Positions 45,401 through 55,345 of a stretch of DNA of 64,000 nt are shown here, piece after piece. A model generated the notes under the pieces. The model saw only the letters and a list, made by a program, of their open reading frames with translations, did no database searches and was not told the DNA's origin. Source of the stretch: Papaver somniferum (Eukaryota > Streptophyta > Magnoliopsida > Ranunculales > Papaveraceae). Both the position numbers and the translations under genes were made by a program. The stretch covers positions 235,365,560 through 235,429,559 of the forward strand of contig NC_039358.1 in assembly GCF_003573695.1 (NCBI RefSeq). Reading direction: 5' to 3'. The first letter of the stretch is position 1. Every line of letters starts with the position of its first letter.

Positions 45401-45835
45401 AGTCGTCGTTCTCTTACCGGTTATATCATATTTTTGGGAGCCTCACCTATATCTTGGAAGAAAAAGAAGCAACACACTGTATCGCGTTCATCGGCTGAAG
45501 CTGAGTACCGTTCTATGGCTCCTACTTGTAGTGAGCTCACTTGGCTGAAGGCGTTATTGAAATTTCTTGGTGTGTCTCACAGTCAGCCTATGCGGCTTTA
45601 CTGTGACAGTCAATCCGCGCTTCATGCTGCTAATCCTGTTTTTCATGAGCGCACCAAACACATTGAGATTGATTGTCACTATGTACGAGATCAAGTTCAA
45701 TCTGATGCTATTATCACTTCTCATGTTCGCACAACGGCTCAACTTGCAGATATGTTCACCAAAGCGCTTGGACGTCCTCAGTTTGAGCTTCTTCTTCGCA
45801 AGTTGGGCATTCGTGATCTCCATGCTCCAACTTGA
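42439..45835 (+). pseudogene. Copia element 3 pol (protease, integrase, RT, RNase H)
   Basis: Protease active site WILDTGASRHMTG at about 42487. GAG-pre-integrase WHRRLGH. Integrase with D (LVHCDVWGP), D (VRSDNGTKF) and E (QQNGRVERKH) all present. RT from GCKWVYKIKYNSDGNVERYK through VHNAFLHGDLDEEVY to YVDDLIIAG (catalytic Asps present). RNase H with SRSSAEAEYRSMA and DMFTKAL. Stops at 42754, 43627, 43930, 44227, 44829 and 45166 and a frame change near 45220 break it. The integrase frame (42775-43629) and RT start (44356-44832) are long and well kept, so decay is moderate. Confidence 0.9.
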
Positions 45836-45842
45836 AGGGGAG

Positions 45843-46030
45843 TATTAAGGGGTTTGCATGTATATTATTACATATACGGTAGTTAAATTAGAATCTTGTA
45901 TGTTAGGAAACATAAATCTTTTCACCATATTTGTAAAGGCGTATTAGGCCTATTTAGACATAGGGATATCCTCCCTTGTACTCAAGTTTTTGATAATACA
46001 AAACTTCATCTTCTTTACCTTGTCGTTTCA
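45843..46030 (+). repeat. 3' LTR of copia element 3
   Basis: 188 bp, TATTAAGGGG...CGTTTCA, followed by the target duplication ACACA. High identity to the 5' LTR suggests a younger insertion than elements 1 and 2. Confidence 0.9.
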
Positions 46031-46141
46031 ACACACCAGCATCCCCTTTGTATAGGCGCATGAAAGTTTACGGAAATAGAGAAAACAAATCCAAGTAATA
46101 GTAAATGGGAGCTTCTTAGACTATAGATGTTTCCGAATTCT

Positions 46142-46528
46142 TACATTGTATTGGGAATACAGGTACCTCTACAGATGCTGCTTGTGCAAGAAGATTTGTA
46201 AGACTGACACATTTGTCCCAAGCATCTGCTGCTGCTGGCCATGCAAGGATGAAGGTTAGCGAAAGCAGGACCAGTTGGACCTTCAAGAATCTTCATTATC
46301 GTTTCCCAGCAATATTTTGTAGTTTGATAGTATAAGTGTTGTCAAAAAATCCGCACATTCCTGTAATATCCTGCGATATTTGGGCAATGGATCGACAAAT
46401 GGTGCTTGTGGAGGAGAATTATCATCGTAATCGGTATCACTTGCACCATTTACAACAATATAAACTGACGCCCAAACAACAATACTAAAGGCCACAACTA
46501 ATGAAACACTAACCAGCTTCACCACCAT
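46142..46528 (-). pseudogene. Prolamin-like secreted protein, copy B, broken
   Basis: ATG 46528 opens MVVKLVSVSLVVAFSIVVWA, a signal peptide like that of the intact copy at 51.6 kb, then SPPQAPFVDPLPKYRRILQE and CADFLTTLI. About 15 codons holding the CC motif are deleted, which shifts the frame (YQTTKYCWETIMKILEGP continues in a second frame). A second shift near 46240 puts AWDKCVSLTN in a third frame. Its 3' flank was hit by copia element 3. Confidence 0.8.
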
Positions 46529-46559
46529 TATAATTGGTAGAAAGTAAGCGTCTTTAATT

Positions 46560-46900
46560 GCACATCACTTATCAGTTAGGAATATCTAATATTCGATAGT
46601 TTGAAAATCTAGCTAGCTTTTGTCGGAAGGTTTTGAATACCCAGGCTAATTACAGAAGTCACCCTTTTTCGCTAGATGGTAAGCTTGCTAGCCTGACTAG
46701 TCGCTGATAGCGAATTGATGCAAGCCTATGCGGCGACAATGGTGACTACGGAATCCATGGGGCGCTCTACAGTACTGCGCACCACCAAGAAGCGGATTCT
46801 ACTATATGTTACAAAATCCGGAATCTGGAGTTACCAGCTTCCAATATTGAACGAAATCCCAACATGAAATGCGTTTGCTGCTTGGTATTCTTTGATACAA
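46560..46900. other. Duplicated spacer between prolamin-like copies B and C
   Basis: Shares blocks with 30820-30911 and 32752-33000: CTAATTACAGAAGTCA, CGCTAGATG, CTTGCTAGCCTG, CGGAATCCATGGGGCGCTC, CACCAAGAAGCGGATT. The 46.6 kb copy is uninterrupted and so shows the empty site of copia element 1. Confidence 0.65.
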
Positions 46901-47218
46901 TATATATGATGTGCCAAAAAATTATTTGCACATGATCCTGAAATCCTACATTGCTCTGGCAAAGTAGGTGCTATTGTACAGTGTAGTCGCCCATGCATAC
47001 GTGGTGCTCCTACCGGAGTTTCTGTAAGACGAACACATTTGCCAGAGTATTTTCACTTGGCAACATCCTTGATGCTATATAAACTTTATCAAAGATCTCC
47101 ACAAGATCCCGTAATTTGGGCAACGTGCTTATGAAGAAGAATCCGTCATTGTAAGCAATCGGTTTCCCTTGCACTGTCAAAGGCCACTAACCAATGGAAC
47201 ATCAACCAGCTTCACCAT
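46900..47218 (-). pseudogene. Prolamin-like secreted protein, copy C, heavily decayed
   Basis: ATG 47218 starts MVKLVDVPLV, aligned with MVVKLVSVSLVV and MAKLVNISLVVAF of copies B and D, then stops within about 15 codons. Further homologous scraps (CAAGGATGTTGCCAAGTGAA, TGTGTTCGTCTTACAG) follow on the - strand down to about 46900 in changing frames. Confidence 0.65.
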
Positions 47219-47340
47219 TATATTTATTGGATATAATAAACAAGAAGTCAAAAAGTAGTCAAAAGGTCAAAGAGTAAAAAAGTCCATCACAAACAACAAG
47301 AGGAAGAATCCAAATGAAACGGCCACATATACAGACTTGG

Positions 47341-47574
47341 GACGTGGCAATAAGAGAGTGGACCTACTTTCTTTTTGCGTCACTCCAGAGGGTTGGAGTT
47401 TCCAATGTCTTTATTAGAACCGGTGAAGTGAGTAAAGATTGTGAGTTGTTTTTACTTCAAATTCAAACAGAAAAAACAGACACACTCTCTCTCTATCTCT
47501 CTGTGTGAACAGAACAAAAGAAGAAGAAGAAGAAGAGAAAAGAAAAGAAAAGAAGAAGAAGAAGAAGAAGAAAA
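47341..47574 (+). promoter_or_regulatory. Proximal promoter and leader of coiled-coil gene 1
   Basis: GACGTGGC at 47341-47348 is a G-box/ABRE-type core. The leader holds a CTCTCTCTCTATCTCTCT tract (47482-47502) and a GAA/GA-rich tract (47518-47573) running up to the ATG. The paralogue at 58.2 kb also has a purine tract (AGGAGA repeats) directly before its ATG. Binding is inferred from sequence only. Confidence 0.4.
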
Positions 47575-49819
47575 ATGGGTAGAAGAGCTTCAACCAAGAA
47601 CAGACCAGTGAGAGCTGTTTCAGAGAACAATGGTGATGATGTCTTACTAAAAGATATGTTATTAGAAGACCAGAATAAGATTATTGTGAGCATTTCTCTT
47701 ACTTTTCTTCATTTTAAACCCCTTTTAATCCTACCCTTTTTTGATATTTACATTTTTTGTTTTTGGTTCAAGTTTTTTTTGTTGAAAGTTAGAGTTTTTA
47801 GTTACAGAGTATAGATAGATTACTAAATTGATTAGTAATAGCGGGTGAGGATGTTGTTAGGGTTTTGTATGATTTTCCCCCCTTTGTCCCTAATAGTGGG
47901 TGAGGATTTAGGGATGGGGGTTCTTGTTAATTTCGATTTGGATGTTAAGGTTGTCCTGTGTATCATGTTATTGTTGCATTTTAGCTTTTTCCGGTTGATG
48001 GGTTCGATTTAGGGTTTTGAGAAATTTAAGATTTTGGGCGATTTGGGGGTTTATCTTTGATTTAATGTTAAGATTGTGCTTATGTATGATGTGATTCTTG
48101 CATTTAGCTTTTTGTTGTTGATGGGTTTGATTTGGGGTTTTGAGGAGTTAAAAGATTTTGGGGGAATTGGGGTTTATCTTTGATTTAATGCTAAGATTGT
48201 GCTTATGTATGATGTTATTGTTTGGGGTTTTGAGGATCAAAGATTTTGGGGGAATTGGGGGGCTAATCTATAATTCTCGGGGTTGTGACTCTTGGGGAAT
48301 TGAAAACTTTGGGGGAAATGGGTTTAATGTGGTTAATCTTTGATTGTTGGGGTTTTGGCTCTTGAGGGATTTTTTTTTTTTTTTGGTTTTTTTCTGATGG
48401 TATTCAGAGTTTTGATGGATCCTTTCTATGGCAATTGTTGTAATATAGAAGGATTTTTTAAGTTGGGAACTAATTAAACTTATCTGTTTTCTGCTTTTGA
48501 TAGACTGTCGACCAAAATGGTGCTGCTGAAACTATTACTGAACTAACTGAAGTGGCTATACTAGAAGACGATAATCCAAAGAAACAGTTGACGGAAGTTG
48601 CTGTGGTTGAGCTGGACAGATCGATGGAGGTGGTCAAATCGACCAGAAAATCAATGCGCCTTCTTGGTGCTCCTGCTGACGATTTTGGTACCCAAAGTGG
48701 GTCAGGAACTGTGGAAGTTGCTTTGGAAGGGGAGCTAGGCAGTGATGCCATAAAAGAGCAAGATATCTCCCGAAGTCTTCAAGTAAAGAAAACAGACTCT
48801 GTGGAACTAGAGCGCTTGCTTAAAATCGTTCAAGAACAACAATTGAGAATTGATGAGCTGGTAATGTGAATACTTGGTATTCGTTCTTTTACACTATGGG
48901 CTTATATTTGGTCATCTAATCTGATTTTCTTAAAGCAGGCTGCTGAGAAGAGCTTATCACGTCAAGATCAAACGAGTCTGGCTGAAATTGGGCACAAGGG
49001 AAAATCCAGCAAGTATAAGACCAAGTATGAAGATGCGCGAAAGAAGGTATTGGCATGCCTACTTTACTTCATGTTGGTGTTAAACGGAAAAAAAAAAGAG
49101 CACAACTTTTCATCATGATTGAACTTGTAGATTCTGGTGTCATTGTTGTCATTGCAATGCTTCTTCTTTTTCAGATCCGAGGATTGGAGCAGAACCAGAA
49201 TGAGCTAACCCGGAAGTTTGAAAATGCCAATTCCAAACTTGAAGGAGTACGTAACCTTTGTAATCTTAATAAGTTGAGTTTGCATTATGATGTTCAGTTT
49301 ATGAGAGATAGATGCCTGAAAAGGCTGTAAATAGGCCAAAGTACCTATACTTTTAGGTAGTTCACCAGCTAATTGCCAAGAAAACAGGGTTAGGAAAGCT
49401 TTAAATAGCTTCAGAATTTGATAGATTAATTGTTGATGGTACCATCTGCTAGATTTCCTTTCAATGGTGTTGTCGTCTATGTGGAAAGTTTTGAGCAAGT
49501 TCGTGTTAAATTGATTCTGTGGGTTTTGAATATCTTAATATTACTGATCATTCCTCTTTTCTTTTTTTTTCTTCAGTACCAATTGGGTCAGCGGTATATT
49601 TATGAAATAATTGATAAGCTCAAGGATGCTGCTTATTTCCAATCTCTATCAATCGAGCTTCCATCAACAAGCAAAAGCAGTCGTACTCCGAAGCACCCGG
49701 TTCATACAAAAAGACAATCAACAGCACCCAAAACCCGAAAAAGGAAAGTAACTGATATTGGGAAGCCCCCAGCTGCACCAAAAACTCGAGCAACAGCAGC
49801 GAAAAAAAAGAGAGCTTAA
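47575..49819 (+). CDS. Basic coiled-coil protein, gene 1 (five exons), family not recognised
   Basis: Exons 47575-47685, 48504-48860, 48939-49046, 49175-49246 and 49577-49819, all GT..AG and phase 0, giving 296 residues. Features in order: basic start MGRRASTKNRP; acidic middle with RKSMRLLGAPADDFG (residues about 90-105); heptad-like stretch SVELERLLKIVQEQQLRIDEL that continues across exons 3-4 (YKTKYEDARKKIRGLEQNQ, NELTRKFENANSKLEG); then YQLGQRYIYEIIDKLKDAAY; then a Lys/Pro-rich tail with KTRKRKV and AAKKKRA, nuclear-localisation-like. Intact. The paralogue at 58.2-60.3 kb has the same five junctions but a longer 3' end: here the stop lies just before the sequence homologous to its fifth donor. 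A nuclear, dimeric or scaffold protein is my inference; no enzyme domain is visible. Confidence 0.8.
48049..48350 (+). repeat. Tandem repeat in intron 1 of coiled-coil gene 1, about 121-bp period
   Basis: GGTTTATCTTTGATTTAATG(T/C)TAAGATTGTGCTTATG occurs at about 48049 and 48170, each followed by GGGGTTTTGAGGA...AAAGATTTTGGGGGAATTGGGG. A partial third follows. The paralogue intron (58500-58790) carries related TTTGGGGTTTTGAGGAGTTAAAGA units. Confidence 0.75.
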
Positions 49820-50359
49820 AGGTAGTGCATATTTATCCTGCTCCATGTTGACCTTTTTTGGCGAAATTTTGGGAGCCCAACCTATCTTCTAACAAAAACA
49901 CAATTACCATCATGACATTCTGTTTCACTGTTACTCTTTTGTCGGTGCTTGACATTTGAGTTGAAACGTCGGGAGTTCACATGCCCAACAAGTAGTCCTG
50001 TTCCTCGGCATTGTCAGTAGCTTCTGCAAATTGTTAGAAACATCAGAATTTGGGGGGATTGTAAAGATATATTTTTGTTCATAGAATTTTTCCTTTTTTA
50101 TCTTCTCACTTATTACTGCCTGAACCATATGTTTACCTTTTAACAAAGCTCCGGGTATTTATCATATTCATGTTTACATTCTCACTGTCTTGGTTCATTT
50201 TTATTTGGCACATATGGGATTTTTAACTCAGGAGAATATTTCTATTCCAGGTACTTCCATAATCCAGACCTGAGCATCTGTAGTATCAAATTCAAGACAT
50301 GGATTATTAAGTTCATATAAAAATGCCTCAGCAGACTGTTCATAACTTTAAGATCACCT
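49820..50359. other. 3' flank of coiled-coil gene 1
   Basis: Presumed 3' untranslated region and spacer. The frame at 49931-50146 (- strand) has no support. Confidence 0.4.
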
Positions 50360-50945
50360 CTTTCTTAAGCACCCACATCCCAGTTAACTAAGTGAGCAGA
50401 TAGAGCCAGATTTGAATTCCCAAAGGAAAATCTAATCTTTTTATCTAGGTTTTTGATGACTGCACAGGAGCCTTGAATAAAGAGAAATACTACCTACATT
50501 TTAGAAAATCGTCCGAATTAAAAAATACTTTTTCATTTCTGACTAACAATTGTCCGAATTAAAAATGTGAAAGTATCACTTTTCGTGACATGGACAGAAG
50601 TTAAAATGCACTTCACAAGTACTAATTTACCTCTTTTGAAAGAGAGCCTTTTTTTCATAAAGAAAATCTAGCATCAACTCTTTCTAAAACTGGATCCTAT
50701 ACAGATTAAGAGATAGATTTAGCTTCTAAGGGCATGCCCAAGTATATGAAAGGAAGAGTATCAACTGCACAATAGATTCACTAGCCCAGACATTAATATC
50801 TGACACATCTCCAATAGCAATTGCTATGTTGAAAAGGAGAGGTGAAATTGGGCACCCCTGCCTTGCACCTCTAGTGCTCCAGAAATAACCGAAAGTAGAC
50901 CCATTGGTTAGCAGGGAAAGAAAGCCGAGGAGTAACAAAATTAGC
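50360..50945 (-). pseudogene. LINE RT fragment D
   Basis: On the - strand LLTNGSTFGYFWSTRGARQG then CPISPLLFNIAI matches SVLINGSSFGYFKSSRGVRQ of LINE C; further 3' RT scraps (about 50360-50470) follow. Between them, 50490-50620 has a non-LINE block with TGTCCGAATTAAAAA twice. Large internal deletions. Abuts the 3' flank of prolamin-like copy D. Confidence 0.7.
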
Positions 50946-51194
50946 TCAAGGAACCTATGGCGCGCACAAAGTCAAAATCAGGACTCACCGGCGTCCCATT
51001 TGTATAGGCATGAAAAACGTAAAAATAGAGGAAAAAACAACAGCAAAGTAAGAGTAAATGGGAACTTCATAGAATCTAACCATGAAATATTTGGTTATGT
51101 TAGAGAAAGTAAATAGAAATAATGAAACATCTTGGAACCAGTTCAATGAAAAACTATTAGATGCGCCAAAATATTTGCACAAGATCCTCAATTC

Positions 51195-51632
51195 CTACAT
51201 TTCTTCTGGCCAAGTAGGCGCTTGTACAGGCGCACCACCGATAACTGGTGCTTCTGCAGGAAAATCTGTAAGACTGACGCACCTGTTCCAAGCATTTTGT
51301 CCCCATGGATGAAGGTGAGCAAAAGCAGGAGTAGTTGGATTTTCAAGAATGTTAATTATCGTATCCCAGCAATACTTTGTAGTTTGTATAATTTCTCGGC
51401 AACATGCAACATCTTTTTCCCTTGGCAGGGTATTTGTTATTATAAGTGTTGTTAATAAATCTGCGCACAATCCCGTAATCCTACAATGTGTGGGAAATAG
51501 ATTAACGGATGGTGCTTCTGCCGGAGAATTATGGTTGTGATCGGTTTCCCTTGCACCATGTACAACAATAAATCCTGACGCACAAACAACACTGAAGGCC
51601 ACAACCAAGGAAATGTTTACCAACTTCGCCAT
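51195..51632 (-). CDS. Secreted prolamin-like (ECA1/EC1-type) cysteine-rich protein, copy D, intact
   Basis: Single exon, 145 residues. MAKLVNISLVVAFSVVCASG plus FIVVHG is a signal peptide with probable cleavage before ARETD. The mature part has a Pro/Ala spacer (NSPAEAPSVN) and then six cysteines in the order C-x5-C, CC, CW, C: HCRITGLCADLL, DVACCREIIQTTKYCWDTI, WNRCVSL. This is the spacing of the plant prolamin-like domain (PF05617), found in egg-cell-secreted EC1 and other reproductive-tract small proteins. A C-terminal Pro-rich tail APVIGGAPVQAPTWPEEM follows. Function here is inferred only. A TATA-like CTATATAAATA lies at about 51719-51729. Four related copies in the window are broken; this is the only intact one. 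Confidence 0.8.
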   Translation of the reverse strand: MAKLVNISLVVAFSVVCASGFIVVHGARETDHNHNSPAEAPSVNLFPTHCRITGLCADLLTTLIITNTLPREKDVACCREIIQTTKYCWDTIINILENPTTPAFAHLHPWGQNAWNRCVSLTDFPAEAPVIGGAPVQAPTWPEEM

Positions 51633-51715
51633 TACAATTCTTGGATTAGAGTATCCTTGTTACTTCTGATTTTTTTTTTGGAGAACTGTTTTATGTAAAA
51701 CCCAGTTTGATATGT

Positions 51716-51729
51716 ATTTATTTATATAG
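51716..51729 (-). promoter_or_regulatory. TATA box of prolamin-like copy D
   Basis: The - strand reads CTATATAAATAAATA, about 85 bases upstream of the ATG at 51632. Position and sequence fit a plant core promoter. Confidence 0.5.
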
Positions 51730-51912
51730 TTTATTGCAATATATGCGGTTTCAACCTGTGTTCGTTTTAAGTGCTCATTAATGTAGTTTATAACGTTATG
51801 GATGTGCATGTTTTGACCAGTAACAAAAAAAATTGAAGTGGCAGTTTTCATCGACATGCTTAACTGACGTTGCAAATTTTCCAAATTCCGACACCCACAT
51901 GAGATGAGGAGG

Positions 51913-54435
51913 TAGGGGTGAGCAACGGACGGACGGATGCGGATTAGGGGTCACCCGCAACCAAACCGTCAAATCTGCGGATTTGGAAAATTGAACCGTG
52001 ACCGACCCAATCACCCGCGGATTTGTCCTCTGCGGATTAACCGCGGATTTTGCGGGCCGGTTGCGGATTAACCGCGGATTTAATCACAAAAATCATCAAA
52101 AAAAAAACTAAGTATAGAAAGTTAGAAACTAGAATTTCAAATAAAGAGTACAGATGATTCTTAACACAAAAGAGTACTAATTCAGTAATTCAAAAGCAAC
52201 AATAGACAGAAGATAGTTAGCAGTTAACACAAAAGAGTACTAATTCAAATGCAACAAGTCTGGTGCCAAGCCATCTGAATCTCTGATGCCAAAAATTGAA
52301 AAAAGAGTCCTTAGATTTAAGTACTAGTTTATTCAATCCATGATAGATATGTCTGGAATTTCCTGCAAGATTTTTGCCGCATCTGTAAAATGAGGAGGAG
52401 TTATAGATAATCAGTAAACACTAAACAGTTGTAAGTTATAGCTACATTGAAATTACAAATATTGAGAATCCTAGTTGCAGAGGTTTGCTGGATACCAGCA
52501 CCTTTCTCCTAAATACCGATAATGCAAACGGAGGACAGAACTTGGTTATAGAGTGTGATTTATATAATTAGATGTAGAAACAAGGGGGTCGATACATTAT
52601 ACAGATTACACACAGAAATACCAAATCTTCATCCGTCTATGTTACAAACAAGGATGCACCAATGTAATGCATGGAAACACATGGAAATTCACAGTTTGCA
52701 ATCTTAAATACTGAAAACTCACATATGAAGTTAGTATAACATAACCACATCTTCTTAACCCTAACTGCTGCATCCACATAACAATAAGTTCAGTATCTCA
52801 ACAACTAAACATTTGTAGAACAAATTTAAAAAGAACAAAGAAACAAACAAAGAGACTAAGAGAAAGATGCAAAAACAAAGGAAGCAAGGTTTGAGATTTA
52901 CTTAAGTCAATTTTTTCAACCGCTTCTATCATCTCCTCGAGATTGATTGATTTATCTAGAAGCCAATTTTGAGCACAGATCAGTGCTTGCACTGTTTTTG
53001 GCAGCATGGAACTTCGAAACTCATTAAGAACACGACCACCCGTGGAGAAAGGCTAACTGCTGTTGTCCAGGTGGAGTGTAGTTAGGACAACTTCTTTTCT
53101 TTATATGGTTGTTCGTTTTTGTTGTTCCATGAGAGTGAGAACCCCCTATATCGTCTTTACCCCATGAAAACTTCCTTTTACAATGCTTGCACTGAACTTT
53201 AGGTGGCTTAAGATCAAGACGCTTATCAAAATGTTGCCAGCAGTCTGATTGCTTCTTACCAGAAGCTTTGGGAGGCTTTGAAACTTCAAACAGAGATGAT
53301 GGTGTAGCTGTAGATATTCTCTCGACGGTTGCCGGGGTAACTGTAACCATGTTCTCATCAGGATCGTCAACAGGAATAGAAGGTCCCTTAGTACTTGAAG
53401 CCATCTACAAACAAATTTAACACATTAGCTAAATGAACACAACAAGGAAAACACATTCTAAGAGATTAAGTACATTGATCTATATATATATAAAAGCTAC
53501 TAGAAACTTAGATAATTATTAGTTCGCTAGACATAAATTTAGCACAATAACAACAGTAACTTGCCATACCCAAACAGTTGTAGCACTGATAATACAAGCT
53601 TCACCACCTACCCAAGGATTTTAAATATTGTTCTCCTGAATATTCTTCTCTCTAATCCGTGGATCTGCCCTGTTTCATAAATAACATACATGAATTAGAC
53701 AATCCACACCAACAACTGGTTTAATAATCTTATAAAATCCTAAATATCTTCATGGAAGTTGTAGTCTTTACCGACCAAATCACCCAAAATCTCTAAACTG
53801 GAAGAAAAAAACTAATTTAAAAAAACCCTAAATCAAACATACTCAAAATTATTTTGACATCTAAGAAAATTCCAAACCAATTAAAGCTAAATCAACATCA
53901 CCAGAACATCTAATAATCATTGAAAGTCACAAGAAATGAAAATGAGAAAACAACTACTTACAGTTACTGATGCTGATGCTGCTCAGAGAAGAAGAATGAT
54001 AGAACAAATAATTTGGTAGCAAGAGAGACTTTAGATCATAAGGATATTAGGTTTCACTGAAAGAAGAAGAATGAGAGAACAACTAATTTGCTCAGAGAAG
54101 AAGAATAATTGAAGGTCGCCATGAAAAACTGAGGCTATTAGGTCTCTTCCTCTCGAAAAAAAACCCGATGCTATTATGTTTCACCGAAAGATAACGATGC
54201 TTATATATGTAAAACTCACACTTCCCATACTATCCTATATAATTTTATTAAATCCCCTAACTACCCTACGGTGCGGGTAATCCGCGGTTTTCCAAGTCCA
54301 ACCGCAACCGCACCGCGTGCGGATTTGAGAATTCACCCGTGTCCGGCCCATAACTCTTACGGATTGGGTTTCACCCGCAATTTTACGGACGGATACGGAT
54401 GAAATCCGCGGTTACGGGTTTTCTGCTCAGCCCTA
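51913..54435. mobile_element. hAT-type transposon, internally deleted, 2.5 kb
   Basis: The left end TAGGGGTGAGCA and right end TGCTCAGCCCTA are inverted repeats of 12 bp with one mismatch. Both subterminal regions are dense in GCGGATTAACCGCGG / ACCCGCAA / ACGGACGGA words, within about 170 bp of the left end and 190 bp of the right, as is common for hAT transposase sites. The 8-bp target duplication is not clear (TGAGGAGG before, GGTAAGGG after). It carries a - strand gene that encodes the BED finger and the C-terminal end but not the catalytic core. Confidence 0.8.
52333..53404 (-). pseudogene. hAT transposase remnant: BED zinc finger joined to C-terminus
   Basis: ATG 53404 starts MASSTKGPSIPVDDPDEN. 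A BED-type finger follows: SDCWQHFDKRLDLKPPKVQC, KHCKRKFSWG, then TKTNNHIKKRSC (C-x2-C...H...C). One base is missing near 53050. In the restored register the sequence passes at once into FSTGGRVLNEFR / LPKTVQALICAQNWL, which normally lies in the C-terminal dimerisation region several hundred residues later. A donor at 52901 and acceptor before 52382 give a last exon ending DISIMD at 52333. A leader exon ends near 53958. Deletion of the core makes it non-autonomous; the frameshift breaks it further. Confidence 0.75.
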
Positions 54436-54546
54436 GGTAAGGGGAAATTAGGGGGAGACCCAAAAAAAAAAATTCTCATTCTCAGGCCCACAATTAATTT
54501 TAGGTACCGTGACACCCATAATTATATGAAATTATTAAAAATGTAT
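54436..54546. other. Spacer between hAT element and palindrome array
   Basis: GGGGGAGACCCAAAAAAAA at about 54450 looks like a transposon terminus, possibly the left end of an element that contains the palindrome array, but no clear right end was found. Confidence 0.3.
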
Positions 54547-55345
54547 GCATAACGGATTATGCATCCGCATGACGGGTTATGCATCAGGGGTATAATTGGC
54601 AACGCCAACTTGGATATAACATATCTAAAATTCCGCGTCTTGGAATTTTACAAATTTTATATCGTTGGAAATATTTTTAAGAGAGCTGCGCAACGAGTAC
54701 AAACAACAACATTAAATTTTTGTTTTTCACGAAAAAATCGGAGGTGATCATCATTTTAGGCAAAATTTCAAAAAGTGACTACATAACCATTATGCAGCCA
54801 CGAAAAAAGATGCATAACACATTCTGCAGACGCATAACGAATTATGCAACCATTTTCTCGACTGCATAACAAATTATGCATCTTCATAACAAAGTTATGC
54901 ATCTATAACAAGTTATGTAGCCATTGTTTTGGTTGATTTTAGTGCGTACATAAAAAATTGATGCATAATGCATTATGCAAACATATTTTCGGATGCATAA
55001 CAGGTTATGCATCTATTTTCTCGATGCATAAAAGATTGTGCAACAAATTTCTCGATGCATAATGCGTTATGCAGCCATATTTTCGGATGCGTAACAGGTT
55101 ATGCATCAATTTTCACGACTGCATAACATGTTATGCAGATATTATTGTAGGTGCATGACAAGTTATGCAGTCTTTGTTTTTTTCTTTTTTAGGTCTCAAT
55201 ACTAGCAAAAATGTTGATGCATAACGTGTTATGCAACCATTTTCGGGATTGCATAACAAGTTATGCAACAAAATTTGTAGATGCATAACAGGTTATGCAA
55301 CCGTTTTCATAGCTGCATAACAGATTATTCAACCATTATGAAAAA
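54547..55345. repeat. Array of about 19 imperfect palindromes, core TGCATAAC-nn-GTTATGCA
   Basis: Units such as GATGCATAACAGGTTATGCA are each self-complementary with 7-8 bp arms around two central bases. Two lie at 54547-54583 and about seventeen between 54780 and 55340, separated by 10-60 bases of AT-rich spacer that itself recurs (TTTTCTCGA, ATTTTCGGA). Local period is 33-38 bp in 54960-55110. Spacers and the two central bases vary while arms are kept. No coding frame. Confidence 0.85.

Larger units (their letters stand above)
42047..46030 (+). mobile_element. Copia element 3 with both LTRs, TSD ACACA
   Basis: ACACA at 42042-42046 and 46031-46035. 5' LTR 42047-42247, 3' LTR 45843-46030. 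Directly after the 5' LTR, TGGCAACTGAGCCAGG is a mutated initiator-Met primer site (usual TGGTATCAGAGCC). GAAGGGGAG before the 3' LTR is the purine tract. Length 3984 bp. Only about 190 bp separate the primer site from protease, so gag is missing. Pol order is protease, integrase, RT, RNase H. Confidence 0.92.

Noticed and set aside
47493..47693. Hydrophobic 66-residue - strand protein
   Set aside because: It is the complement of the GAA-rich leader and first exon of coiled-coil gene 1.
51900..54445. An exact 8-bp target duplication for the hAT element
   Set aside because: Flanks share only partial AGG/GGT sequence; not good enough to call.
54547..55345. CRISPR-like array of spaced repeats
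   Set aside because: Units are imperfect palindromes with irregular, related spacers in a plant nuclear context, with no cas genes. A repeat array is the better label.
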